A stretch of 64,000 bases of DNA, taken from the NCBI GenBank assembly GCA_013399305.1, contig VXAI01000275.1, positions 710,344-774,343 of the forward strand. Reading direction: 5' to 3'. The notes beneath the pieces are model-generated. The model had not been told where the DNA came from. It made no database searches and worked only from the letters and a program-made list of their open reading frames with translations. Position 1 is the first letter of the stretch, and every line of letters starts with the position of its first letter. The position numbers and the translations under genes are program-made. This DNA is from Rostratula benghalensis (Eukaryota > Chordata > Aves > Charadriiformes > Rostratulidae). This document shows positions 30,765-42,622 of the stretch, piece after piece.

Positions 30765-31790
30765 GCTGCTTAAGAACTGCATTGTGGTCAATGGGATGGA
30801 GTCTACTTGGAGGCCTGTACCTAGTGGAGTCCCTCAGGGACTGGGCCTGGTAGTATTCAATATATTCATCAACGACTTGGATGAGGGAATGGAGTGCATG
30901 ATCAGCAAGTTTGCTGATGACACCAAACTGGGAGGAGTGGCTGACACCAGAAGGCTGTGCTGCCATCCAGCAAGACCTAGACAGGCTGGAGAGTTGGGTA
31001 GCGAGAAATTTAATGAAACATAACAAGGACAAGTGTAGAGTCTTGCATCTGGGCAAGAACAACTGCAGGCACCAGTACAAGTTGGGAACTGTACTGTTGG
31101 AGAGCATCATAGGGGAAAGGGACCTGGGGATCCTGGTAGACAGCAGGATGACCATGAGCCAGCACTGTGCCCTGGTGGCCAGGAAGGCCAATGGCATCCT
31201 GGGGTGTATGAGAAGGGGGGTGGTCAGTAGGTCCAGAGAGGTCCTCCACCCCCTCTACTCTGCCCTGGTGAGACCTCATGAATACTGTGTCTAGTTCTGG
31301 GCCCCTCAGTTCCAGAGGGACAGGGAACTGTTGGAGAGAGTCCAGCGCAGAGCTACAAAGATGCTTAAGGGAGTGGAGCATCTCCCAGAGGAGGAAAGGC
31401 TGAGGGAGCTGGGTCTCTTTAGCTTGGAGAAGAGGAGACTGAGGGGTGACTCATGAATGTTTATAAATATGTAAAGAGTGAGTGTCAGGAGGATGGAGCC
31501 AGGCTCTTCTCAGTGACGTCCTGTGATAGGACAAGGGGCAATGGGTACAAGCTGGAACATAAGAGGTTCCATTTAAATACGAGGAAAAGCTTCTTCAGGA
31601 AGGATGATGGAACACTGGAAGGGGCTGCCCAGAGAGGTTGTGGAGTCTCCTTCTCTGGAGACATTCAAAACCCTCCTGGACGTGTTCCTGTGTGACCTGA
31701 TCTAGGTGTTCCTGCTCTGGCAGGGGGATTGGACTAGATGATCTTTCAAGGTCCCTTCCAATCCCTGATAGTCTGTGATTCTGTGCATGT
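30765..31790 (+). mobile_element. CR1 LINE, about 1 kb, with broken ORF2 (reverse transcriptase end)
   Basis: Encodes the C-terminal part of the CR1 ORF2 reverse transcriptase. It has [20 protein letters not shown] and the active-site block [10 protein letters not shown], then after a frameshift [43 protein letters not shown] and [12 protein letters not shown]. The frame breaks after the FADD block and again before the 3' UTR, so it is inactive. The 3' end has GGGGATTGGACTAGATGATC and ends TGTGATTCTGTG. It is 5'-truncated, as is usual for CR1. Confidence 0.96.
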
Positions 31791-31835
31791 ATACTTAGTA
31801 AAAAAGAACAAGATTGTTAAAGAAGAGATCGCTGT

Positions 31836-31900
31836 CATAGAAACACAAGGTTGGAAAGGACCTACAAGACCCTCTAGTCCGACTGTGAATTTGTAGGTGT
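31836..31900 (-). mobile_element. CR1-like 3'-end fragment
   Basis: TCATAGAAACACAAGGTTGG followed by AAAGGACCTACAAGACCCTC is the reverse of a CR1 terminus, in opposite orientation to the large copy just to its left. Confidence 0.75.
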
Positions 31901-32224
31901 AAACTTTGCTGCCAACATCCTCAGTCACAACTATGAGTAGGTACCCTGTCCAATCTAGAGATCCCCTCTTGCTTCGGAACAGCAGAGGAGTTTTCCAGCA
32001 TTGGTTGTGGCTGCAGGTATTCCTAGAGATAGATGGAACCAGCTGCACAGTACTTGAAAGCTGTGTGAGCTGTCCCCACGGGAACACACGTTTGTCACAC
32101 AGAGCAGGGCTGCGTCACAAAACCACTGCAGAATTCCACCAGCCTGAAGGCACTTGGCTCCAAGGCTGATACGTAGGCTTGACCTGATGGGGTGATGATT
32201 GATCAGGGCACAGTCGTATGCTAT

Positions 32225-32263
<39 letters not shown>

Positions 32264-35200
32264 TTATTCACATACACAAAGGTATAGAGAGAGAGTTTCT
32301 GAGCTGTTTTCCCAAACAGGGTAAGCGCTCCCATTCTCGCAGAACGCGACTGTTTTCAGCCACATCTCTCTACTCACACTCCTCCAGGCGGTTTTCCAGC
32401 CTGACCTTCACACACACACACAATGGTTTGGGTTTTTTTCTGTCCACCCAGCTGGAAACAATCTCATTCTTGAAGCAATATAGTCTTAGTTCTGAATAAG
32501 TTTTGTTCGATCTGCCGTATGTTTAGAAGGGTTCTAAAATCACTCTTGATCGATCTTCCAGATGTTCTGCGTGGCCCCAACAGTCTGAGACAAGCTTAAG
32601 AAACCTTCTTAAAAATGGCTAAAATTTAAGGATGCAAGCAGTGTAAAATACATCCAGACATTCAGCATCATCAGTGCATCTCTCAGTTCCTATTCTCTTT
32701 AAGGGTACTGATAATGCCACAAAAAAAAAAAGAGGAGGAAAGCACCAGAGCAGCAAGATCAGTAGAAACCTACAATGCAAAAGTATGGTGGGCTGGTGGG
32801 ACAAATCTGTGTGTTTTGAGGGGACACCTGTGGCACCTCTTCACTCTCTGTGCCACAGAGACTCAGTTTTAGACAATGGTGAATGACTGGGCATTTCACG
32901 GAAGAAATGTCTGTCCACATGAAATCTGTGCATGGCAGCGTGGCAGTGGATTGCTTTGGCACAGCCATTCTTAAGAACTGCTGGTTTCACAGTGCCCCTT
33001 TTAATGCATTAAGGTTTAGACTTTAGATTTGACATTTCTGATAATAAGTGCAGAGCATTATTGGAAGGAGAATATTCAAATAGAACATAAAGTAAGAGCT
33101 GAGCTCAGCCTTCCAGATTTGGTTGAATGCAAGGTTTCAGAAGATGCCGAACAGACGTGGATTTGGAACTTCCACTTCAGGCCTGAAAAAAGTTAAAGCA
33201 TGTTATTCAGGGCATTGTCCTCTTACACACTGCCAGGCATGGGGCTAAGGGAATGAATGGGCCACTGTATTGATGAAGCCCAGAATTTTGCACTGGTTTT
33301 GAATTCCTCTGTGGTGTTGGGTGAACAGCTGAAATAACATGGTCTCAGATGAGATGGTGTTGAAATATCACAGTGGGATAAAGGAGTCAGAGATTTTGAT
33401 TTGGAAGAATAAGAAATCTTTTTCAAAATAGAGTTTTATCAGTGTTGTGAATATGATTCTTTTCTTCATCCAGGTTTTCTAGTTTATGTACAAAGGTACA
33501 TAAGTTAATGACATAACAAACATAGCATTAAGAAAAATCAAGAAAACAAGGTATACAATTAGAATTGAGGGAGTTCGGGATAGATAACTGGTTGTAGAGA
33601 ATGATGAACTATAAATTAGTGCAATAGATTATACAATGTGAGTGTAATCTTTGTGATAAAAGCTGTTGTTTAGTGGTTTAGGTGCTTATATTTTTCTGGT
33701 AGAATATTCACTATTAGAAAGCTTTTCAGTAGTGGTAATGAAATGAGACCTAGTTTTTCATGTAGCCGGTAGGCTTGTTACACTGTCCTATATTTCCAGG
33801 TGTAAACTGATCTCCAAGTATAACTCTGACATGTTACCACATGGTTTGAATCTCTCTATGCAATGTAATTATTCCTCTTCTGCAAAAATTTGTTAACCAA
33901 ATAATGGATATTGTCTTAATGCAGTTTCATCAGTCTAGGTTTTTTCTTTATGCTTCTCTGTCTTGCCTGCCTGTTTCTGGTAACATACCTGGGAAGCAAC
34001 ATAGGAGAATATAAAAATGTTGCTGCTGAGAAATTAATGCAATTAACCAGCACTTTTAACTTCCAATCTTTATGGTATGTATGGTATGTACAGAGGATGA
34101 TATCCATCAAATCTCTATGAAATACGAAAAATCAGTAGCTACCACCAAATACTTAGTCAAGTACATGTGCTGCTACCATCATCTTTAATCCATGCCCTCC
34201 GTCCATTAATGGCTTCCCTGATTCTTTGCTTGCAGATTTGTTGTTTATTAGCTCTTGATATATTAACAATCATGTTACCATCCTAAAACAAAAATCACTA
34301 TTTCAACTTTCATTATTTTGGAAAAAAAACCCTAAATTTACTTTTGATTCAGAAGCTCTCATCTTGTGAATAATTCATTATATGACCCAAAAGGTCTGAA
34401 ACTGGGTCCTCATTCCCCTGGTCTGTATTGGTTATTCTCAGATAACCAGATAATCAGATACCAGATATGCTGGTAATGTGACATTCTGTATCTTTTGAGC
34501 AGCTGAATAATAAACATGCCATGAAATTTAATAAGGGAAACAAAACTTCTCTTGGGATCAAGAATTCCCAAATGCCATATCCTGGGATCAGTTGCATCAG
34601 GAAATCCATGCACCTCCGCGGGCTGCTCTTCCCTAACCCACTCTTTAAATTTTGACAGAGAGTTCGGGTATAAATTACAAGATGCACAATCTCTAAGCAG
34701 ACAAATGTCATCTGTCTTCCATGTTTGATCACTTTTGTTGTCTCAACTTCCTTTTACCCAACAGACTAGTAACCTACCCATGCAAACCACAAAGATGAAA
34801 AACCATTACCCACTTCCTGTGATCCTCTGTGCAGAAACCAGCTCTTTGCATTTTAAAACAGTTTGTCCTGCTACTTCAAAGAATTACTGGTCTGTCTCCA
34901 CTCATGTGTAGCAGCGTTCTCATGAGAGGAAACCAAAAAGCTATGAAAAATCCAGATCCTCTTTGCCTGTGACAGAATTATGGCTGTTTCAGCTGTGCTA
35001 AGTACATGTGTACTTGTGTACATCTTAAACAAGAACTTAGAGCATGTGTTGTTCCCATACATTTGGGACACTGAAAATCTGAGGTTTCAATTTCTTATTT
35101 TTCTTTTTCCCACTGTTTGTTTTTTATTTAATTGCTTTTAACTATAATCTCTAAAAAGTTGAAGATTATCTTTCCCTAGCCTTGACTGAGTAAGAACAGG

Positions 35201-36114
35201 AAAGGACTTAAAGCTTGACTCATTGGCTTTGAGTGTAACGGACAGAATCTACACATAGATTAGTGTATTTGAGCCTCTCTCTATTTAACACTCAGGCATC
35301 TCAGTTCTTCTCACTTAATTCTTTTACATAATTACAACTCTTGGGGCCAAGGCAATCACATTTATCATGTCATTAAAAATTGCCAGACTGATGAACAATG
35401 AAGGCACCTGAAATATGAGACAATTGAACTGATCAAATATGAAGGACAGATGATATTTATCTGCTTGGAGATGGATCATCTTGTAAAGTTAAGCCAAAAA
35501 TGACAGATTATCTTTCTGTTTCCCTCCTTGAACAGATGCATATCTCATGTATTTTTAAAATCTACTAAATCTGGATCTTTCAAATCTACCTTTAATTCTG
35601 TTAATTTTGCATATTCACTAAACTGAAGGATTCTGAACAGTTATAATCAGGTAGTTCTTTTAGAAACACCTTGTGAACCCCACATCAGCAGAAATATTAA
35701 AAGATAGGTGCACATTTTTTAGAAAGTGAACAGAAGGTTGTAGCTATGTCAAAAAAGAACGTTAGAGGGCAGTGCATGACGTTATTGTTCCGGTACAGTA
35801 GAGCTATGTGATTAACATTTGTATTTGTAAAGTGTATGCATATCAAAGAGTTGGATGACATATGTGGGCAGCAGGGGATGCAAATAGATATAATCCACTA
35901 CAATGCAATTAGCAAAAAAAGATAAAAACAGGTAGGTAGACTGTTAGGTGGTATCTGCCAATGTTGTTAGCTGTTTGACAGGTCTGCTGTAGATTTTTTA
36001 AATGTATGTAGTATTTTGGCAGAAGGCAAAATCAGAATGAAGACATTCAGATACCTGTACTGTACTTGCATCAGGAGTTAATGGTGCTTTTCAGCTATTA
36101 ACAGCCTAGAATCT
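31901..36114. other. Intergenic, mostly unique
   Basis: Holds a CAG microsatellite (32226-32260) and an (AC)n run near 32410. The rest has no recognisable gene or repeat family. Confidence 0.6.
32226..32260 (+). repeat. (AGC/CAG)n trinucleotide microsatellite
   Basis: 35 nt of uninterrupted AGC repeat (11.7 units). It is not inside a supported exon. Confidence 0.95.
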
Positions 36115-36512
36115 GACAGGCTGAGGGAGCTGGGGTTGTACAGCCTGGAGAAGAGAAGACTCGGGAGACCTTATAGTAGCCTTCCAGTATCTGAAGGGAG
36201 CCTACATGAGAGATGGGGAGGGACTCTTTATCAAGGAGTGTAGCAATAGGACAAGTGGTAATGGTTTTAAATTGAAATAGGGAAGACTTAGATCAGATAC
36301 CAGAGAGAAATTCTTTACTGTGAGGGTGGTGAGATGCTGGAACAGGTTGCCCAGAGAAATTGTGGAGGCGCTATCCCTGGGAGTGTTCAAGGCCAGTCTG
36401 GATGGGACTTTGAGCAAACTGGTCTACTGGGAGGTGTCCCTGCCCATGGCAGAACGATTGGAACTCGATGATCTTTAAGATCCTTTCCAACTCTAACCAT
36501 TCTATGATTTGA
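36115..36512 (+). mobile_element. CR1 LINE, 3' fragment
   Basis: Runs from AGGCTGAGGGAGCTGGGGTT through GGTTGCCCAGAGAAATTGTG to CGATTGGAACTCGATGATCT, ending CCATTCTATGATTTGAT. About 400 bp, 5'-truncated. Confidence 0.95.
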
Positions 36513-37101
36513 TTACCCAGTGACAGTCTTAGAAAAGTGAAATTTGACTCTAATTCCTATAGAAAAAAACACGTACTAATTTGAGGATGAACTTATGTAT
36601 GTTTTCCATATCTGATGTCTATTATTTTTTGAACAAAACTTCCATTTAAAAAATGAAATTATCAATAAAATATTACATTACATTTCAGTACTAGTGCTCT
36701 AATGTATCTTGCAGCTTTAAACACCTAGTATGTTTTGCCAAAAAGGAAAAAAAAAAACGCAGAAGGCATTCTAAATATTTTCCAACTATCTTTTTTGAAT
36801 CTAAAACCTATAGTATAGCAAAACAAATGGAAACGTAATAGGCATTAATCATCTTACCTTTTGTCAAAGTCCATAAATAACACAGTTTTACTCTAATACA
36901 CTTTCAGAGAGGAAGTAAGTCATAATGTTATTAGGCATTTTTTGCATTATTTCATTCTGTTATCAGCTTTAATATATACTTCTCTTCCAGATATTTGCTG
37001 TAATTTTTCTCAAGCATTTTTACCTGCCTGGGTAAAAATCATATAGATGTAATTTGTGAGTGCAGTGCAGCTGATACAGTTTCTCTGTCACGATTTCATA
37101 G
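36513..37101. other. Intergenic, nothing recognised
   Basis: AT-rich unique sequence leading up to the splice acceptor at 37101. Confidence 0.6.
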
Positions 37102-37204
37102 GAAGAAAGTTACCTATGAGCCAGAAAACATAAGAATAGGCAGATCTGTCACCTTCCCCAGCATGGATAAGTTGGGAAAAGGGATGCATTCGGCACAACC
37201 AAAG
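37102..37204 (+). CDS. Candidate distant 5' exon of DYRK4 (tentative)
   Basis: A 103-nt open segment with a good acceptor (TTTCTCTGTCACGATTTCAT then AG) and a strong donor (CCAAAG|GTAAGA). It is read with one base completing a previous codon, then KKVTYEPENIRIGRSVTFPS and MDKLGKGMHSAQPK, ending in phase 0. That phase agrees with the next plus-strand candidate exon at 54556. Long mammalian DYRK4 isoforms have extra poorly conserved N-terminal exons spread over the interval after RAD51AP1, which is the basis for the guess. The upstream partner exon was not found, and a 17-kb intron is required. Confidence 0.38.
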
Positions 37205-37274
37205 GTAAGAGAACTGTGTAGACCTAAGAAGTTGGAGGCAACTTACTAATAATTCAGAATTCCATAGTGCTTCC

Positions 37275-37280
37275 CTTTAT
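37275..37280 (-). terminator. Poly(A) signal of the unidentified minus-strand exon
   Basis: AATAAA on the minus strand, about 170 bp after the TGA at 37452. Confidence 0.4.
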
Positions 37281-37451
37281 TGAAATTAGCTAGCAATTGG
37301 CAGCTATTGTCCAGGTCCAGATGGTAGGCAATCACTCAAATCTCCTTCATTCTCTGTGGTCCTCTCACAAAGTTGCAACTATGAACTTGTACTGAAACAG
37401 TAGAGAAAAACCTGTCTTCTTGTGCTTTAAGACAAGCATCCCTCTAAGGAG

Positions 37452-37807
37452 TCAGAGAGTACGAAGGCCTGTTTGGTGGCAGGGCAGACGATGTCTTTGC
37501 TCCTTTCCATTTACACATTTTATTGCTGTTTCAAGAAGGCACTCCTCTCCTGATTTTGCACGTGTAGGATGTTCAGAAGAGCTTAGCAGTTGATTCCCAG
37601 CCTCCATCATAGCTTGGCCCACCATGTTCTTCAGTGGATTCCACCTCGCAGCTTCCTCTGTGCCATAGCCAACATATTCTTGACAACCTTCTACAATTGT
37701 TGCCCAAAGATTTTCTGAAATTTTAAAAGATGTGTTGATCTTTCTCCTTGATGACAGAAGGAGACCCAGAGGTTTATGGACTGGTGGAACTGCTACCTGT
37801 AGATTCC
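37452..37807 (-). CDS. Unidentified terminal coding exon, minus strand
   Basis: Read on the minus strand, a strong acceptor (TTTTTGTTTTCAAACAG) opens a 356-nt exon. It is open from its first full codon to a TGA at 37454-37452, giving 117 residues. Its composition looks protein-like: SSRRKINTSFKISENLWATI, then VEGCQEYVGYGTEEAARWNP and LKNMVGQAMMEAGNQLLSSS. An AATAAA on the same strand lies about 170 bp after the stop (37280-37275). The exon needs an upstream exon ending one base into a codon. I do not recognise the protein. It could be the last exon of an unannotated gene antisense to the DYRK4 upstream region, an old pseudogene exon, or chance. Confidence 0.45.
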
Positions 37808-39983
37808 CTGTTTGAAAACAAAAAGTGATAGTAATAACGGAAGATTTTTCAAATAATCCTCTCTTCCAAAATTCGTATTATTTTCTAACTCAGAGTTGCA
37901 CAAGTAATAAAAAAAAATAAAGTCTTTGCTCTATACAATCATTCATATATTTTAATCTATGCTAGTAAGTGAGCCATACTGTGCCATGTGTTACACATCT
38001 TGGGTTATTATAAAGGGGATTGGAAGGATTGTGTTTTGCTGGAAGACCATAAGCAGAGTGAAGATCCATATGCACCATGGGGAAAGTAGTCTTTTATTTT
38101 TAATTTTAAATGTTAATGAAAGTGAGGAAATCAGTCACTGAGAGACTCATGGAGATAGCAATAGAGTAAGAATGAGAAAAAAAATCAAAATTATACAGTT
38201 TTTGGATTAATTATTTCTTACAATCAAATTCAACATAAGGGGCAACTTCCATATATCAACAGTTTCACAGGTGTCTAAAACACTTAGAGTGCAGAATAGC
38301 TGCCTTACTCTTACAAGAACTCAAGTAAATACAGTACTCATGATGCTTTCCATTCATTTTCAATAACAAGTCATTAAATGTGTAATTCATAGCTGATTTC
38401 ATGATGTTGTGATTTATTTTGGATGTAAATCCTGATAATTATTAAAATTCTGATTATGTTGATTCTCAACAATAAAAATAATCTCTTAGTGGTGACAATT
38501 ATTCTTTTAAATATCGCTAGTATTTTGGCATAGACTTTGATCTGTTATTTTGCTGCTACCGGGGAAAATCAGTGAGCCAATGAGCTGACTGCTGGAAATA
38601 TGTATGCATGTGTAGAACTTGCTATTAAATAGCTATGCTTTATGGAATAAGAAAGGAACAAAACATAAGAATCTTGAAGCTAAAGAAATTCCTGCTGTAT
38701 GCAACATGCTGTACAGTAATTTCAAAATTAAGCAAGAATGAAGATTGTTAACACTGCCTCAGGTAATGTAGGCTGGATGACACAGCTCTACAGAACAGAG
38801 ACACAAGCTTTTACTTCAGAACATAGTTACAAGCATGGTAGCATTTCTATATGTAATCAAAGTCAAATTTTAAATAATTAAGTTGTGCAAGTTTTTAGGT
38901 TAACACAGAATTCATAGCTAAGACTTATCCACAAGTGATAAGACAGTATCTCTCACTTTTTTTCCTCACATCTGTCTTTCTCACCTGACATGGCTGCCTT
39001 TGAGACTGTGAACATCGAGGAATTGACAATATTAATTATTCTACTTTTTAAAATCCCCAGAAAAGAGGCCACAGCTTGCTGAGATATTTCTGTGTTCCCA
39101 GTTTAAATGTCAGACAGTAATGGCAGTGTCAAAGCACAACAGAGATGGTCCCAGGAGGGTAGTTCCATCAGCACAGTGAGGCATGGAATGACAACTAGTG
39201 CTGAAAAAGGCACCCTGATCCTGGTCACTTGTCCTTAACTGCATGGAATGTTTCTGCCATTGTATGGTGAACTGGAAGAGGACTGCAGGTTAAAACTAAG
39301 CTGAGTTTGCTTTGCTGGTTTAAATTTAACCTGAGTTATTTTTTGAAGCAATTTATTGTAAGACTTCATGAACATTTGTGCTGGCATGAAGAATGGGACA
39401 GCTGAGGATTAAGAATAAATAGCAAAGGGAGAAGCAGACTTCTCCCCCAGCTCCCTACCCTCCTTTTAGCAACAGTGCTGGTTTTAAATGCTCATAAAAG
39501 TACAGTGCTCTTCTCTGTCCTTCTGTAGTCTTCTCAGTCTGCATGTAGAAACATCTTGGACATCTTGTTCTCAATTGTTCTTGGTTTGAACTTATTCAGG
39601 ATGCTGTTATCAATTCTAAATATTAGTTTGGTGTATGAAAGGGTAATGTTATATGAAGTGTGTGTTAACTAAACCCAGTAGTGGGGGAAAGCAGACAACA
39701 GCAATGTTAGATGTATGTACTTTCTTCTGTACTTGGCATTTTATCTTTGATAACATAGTCCAATAGGAAAAAACATGAACGATATCTGCCAATTACCTAC
39801 ATCTTATCTCCTCAGAATACGACATCGAATTTCAACCAACTCAGTTCAGGAAATTCACTTTTAAAGATAGCAACATGATTTAGTCCACCAGGTCCATAAG
39901 TTTGAAGTTTGTTTCAAAGCTAACTGAAACTGTGATCAGTCTTGGTTTCAGGAGGCTTTTGGTCAGGTCTTTTGAGGATATTC
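37808..39983. other. Intergenic, nothing recognised
   Basis: AT-rich unique sequence. No CR1 and no credible exon seen on either strand. Confidence 0.6.
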
Positions 39984-40095
39984 ACAGAACCATGGAATCA
40001 TAGAATGCATAGAGTTGGAACAGGCCTTAAAGATCATCTATTTCCAACTCCCCTGCCATGGGCAATCACACCTTCCACTAGACTAGGTTGCTAAA
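39984..40095 (-). mobile_element. CR1 LINE 3'-end fragment
   Basis: GGAATCATAGAATGCATAGA, GTTGGAACAGGCCTTAAAGA and CCCCTGCCATGGGCAATCAC are the reverse of a CR1 end. Its tail lies inside the first copy of the 144-bp duplication. Confidence 0.9.
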
Positions 40096-40355
40096 AGTAA
40101 TAATACTAGTACTTCAATAAGCAGTAATAGCTAAAATTGAATTCTATTTTTCTTTTGTTTTAATTATTTCCTGGTAGCCTTGGAAAAGCCCAGCAGAAAT
40201 CACTGACTGGAACACCTTCCACTAGACTAGGTTGCTAAAAGTAATAATACTAGTACTTCAATAAGCAGTAATAGCTAAAATTGAATTCTATTTTTCTTTT
40301 GTTTTAATTATTTCCTGGTAGCCTTGGAAAAGCCCAGCAGAAATCACTGACTGGA
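40068..40355 (+). repeat. Perfect 144-bp tandem duplication
   Basis: Two copies (40068-40211 and 40212-40355), each starting ACACCTTCCACTAGACTAGG and ending ATCACTGACTGGA. By eye they are identical over all 144 bases. The first 30 bp or so are the tail of a CR1 fragment and the rest is unique sequence. Confidence 0.95.
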
Positions 40356-40449
40356 ACAATTCTGAGCTGACCAATGATGGATACCCAGGGAAGAACCTAA
40401 AGCAAGACATTGTTTTCTCACTGCTTGGCATGTAGAGATTTAATTTTAC

Positions 40450-40521
40450 CTGTGATCTTTTACACTTGGTTGCTTTTTTTATAACAATGTGGACAATTTC
40501 TCCTGGCATGGGGGAATATCT
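40450..40521 (-). other. Possible minus-strand internal exon (weak)
   Basis: 72 nt between a pyrimidine-rich acceptor (TTGTCTCCCTCTTAAACAG on minus) and a CACAG|GTAAAA donor, encoding RYSPMPGEIVHIVIKKATKC and KRSQ in one frame. The length is a multiple of three. It ends in phase 0, whereas the exon at 37807 needs a donor in phase 1, so at least one more exon would be required between them. Confidence 0.2.
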
Positions 40522-42566
40522 CTGTTTAAGAGGGAGACAAAATAATGAGAGAGTTACCTCTTAGGAAAGCTGAGACTCATTCTCTTCAATGTAGAAGTGT
40601 TCAGCTGAGAATTAAATATGTCTATTATGGCAAGAGGACATCACAGCTTTTGACACTGAAGACTTAATCTCAAATTTAGCAAGACAATGGAATGATAAGA
40701 ATTAAAGGTGCAGAGTTTCTCACTTCTGGCACTGCTGTCCAAATAGTATTGTTACAATACCTTTAAGGACCATTAGTTGAAGACTCACAGTAATTTTTCT
40801 TTCCCCATTTTCTATTTACAGTGACAATTGATGTTAGTTATGCTTGGTCATAAGATTCCAAATTTAACAAAAGAACAATTTGGGTAATCATCTTTCTTTT
40901 CGCAGACCTCTGTTTCAGTCCAATAAACTGGAGAACTCCAAAGAAAATGTTTCTATTCAGAAATCTTTTAAGCTGTTTTTGAAATATAATTAATAATTAA
41001 ATATTAAAACTGCATCTATATAAATTCTACTGAAATGCATCACATCCACTCCCTCCAGTGTACAGGTCACTTGTCTGTGTGTTGCTCTGGCTTTAGGAAA
41101 TCTTTGATTATAGCTTGTGAAATGTTATAACTTTTTCAGGAAATTGAAGAAAAGATGGAAATCATCATAATGGTTGTATATACTTTGAGTTTTAAAATTC
41201 TGCTTGTCCTTGATTAGTTTAGCATTCATTGAATTTAGTCATATCTTACGTCAATCAAAGGCATTGATTCTCTGCAGAATGTGATGTATGCTGAACCTCT
41301 GTGTCTGTATATATATAGACGTAGCAGGTTGATCATAATAATTTTAATAATACCTAGTTCTTTTGTAGTGGGTTAAGGTAGAACTCAAACCCCTTGTAGA
41401 AGATGGTCTCTTTGGCTGTATTCTCATGGCTGTGCAGAAGTAACCATGAAGCCACTGCCAGCCTGCAGGTTTTGGAAAGGCAGTCCAGCTGGTATGACTG
41501 AGAAGCTGATCTTTAAATGAATGCTTCTGAACTCATTTTCCTACCACATGGATGGGTCCTGGCACTCTTGTGCCTTGCCTGGCTGCCCCTACCCATTCCA
41601 TCTGTCCTTCTGACAGATCATCACAGCCAATGCTGGGCTGACACAATGTCCCAAACTCTTTTTTAGGAAGGTTTAAGTGCACTCATAAAGCAAAGGCAGA
41701 TGAGATATATTTACTAAGAGCTGGCTGAACTTAGGCTACCTGCAAAGGAACTGTAGGTGTGAAGTGGAGAGCTGCCAAAGTTCCTGGGTACATTTAAATC
41801 AGCAAGATATAGCACTGAATAGTTTTGAAATCATTATCTAAAGAAAAATCGTGGTCTGTAGGACGTACGTTCACTACCTCTAATTTATGCAATTGCATAT
41901 AGAAAGTCTGATTCTACTAATTTATCACCTTTGTGCACTGTATCTTTATTAGCCCCAGTAAGGCTGTAATAAAAAATAAGTGATAATAGAATGTATGTTT
42001 TCTGCTGAACTGTGTACACTTTGGAACATGAGTGATCTTGTCTTCACTGAGATCTGCTCTTGCTTCCCTTTTTTTCTTTTGCTTTTATTTTTCTTTCTTG
42101 CCAAAGAAATTTGGAGGCATATTTTCCCAGCTGCTCATGAAAGAGTGGGGAAGTATGTTGCTAAAGGGATGTGAAGCATTCTGTTCTCCACACATCACAG
42201 CCAGGCTGTTCCTAAGAAGGAACTATGCCTAACTCCCAAATTTTGATCCTTCCTGAGACATGTTACCCAGCACATTCTGCGGTAGCTCCTCTGTATACTC
42301 TTCATGCTTGCTATGCATCTCCCTGTAAGGGAAAAAGGATTTATGAGAAAATTTGTTTTTTGTTAACATGATATAATGTATTACTGTTCTGATGATGGCA
42401 TTATTTTACACTCTGTAGTTGAACATATGGGGTGTCTTTGACACAGGGTAAGAAAATGAGTGGCGTTGTCCAAAGTGTGAGATGGCTATTGTACTACACC
42501 AGTTAAAAGACAGGTCAGCACAACCTTTGTGTGTGTGGTAAGCACAGATACTGCAATATTACAGTC

Positions 42567-42622
42567 ACAGAACTGCTTAGGTTGGAAGGCACCTCCTGAG
42601 ATTATCTACTTCAAGCCTCAAT
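42567..42622 (-). mobile_element. CR1-like 3'-end fragment
   Basis: TCACAGAACTGCTTAGGTTG followed by GAAGGCACCTCCTGAGATTA is the reverse of a CR1 terminus. Confidence 0.7.

Noticed and set aside
30715..31381. Long minus-strand open frames over the CR1 copy
   Set aside because: They are the complementary strand of the CR1 ORF2 reverse-transcriptase region, not genes.
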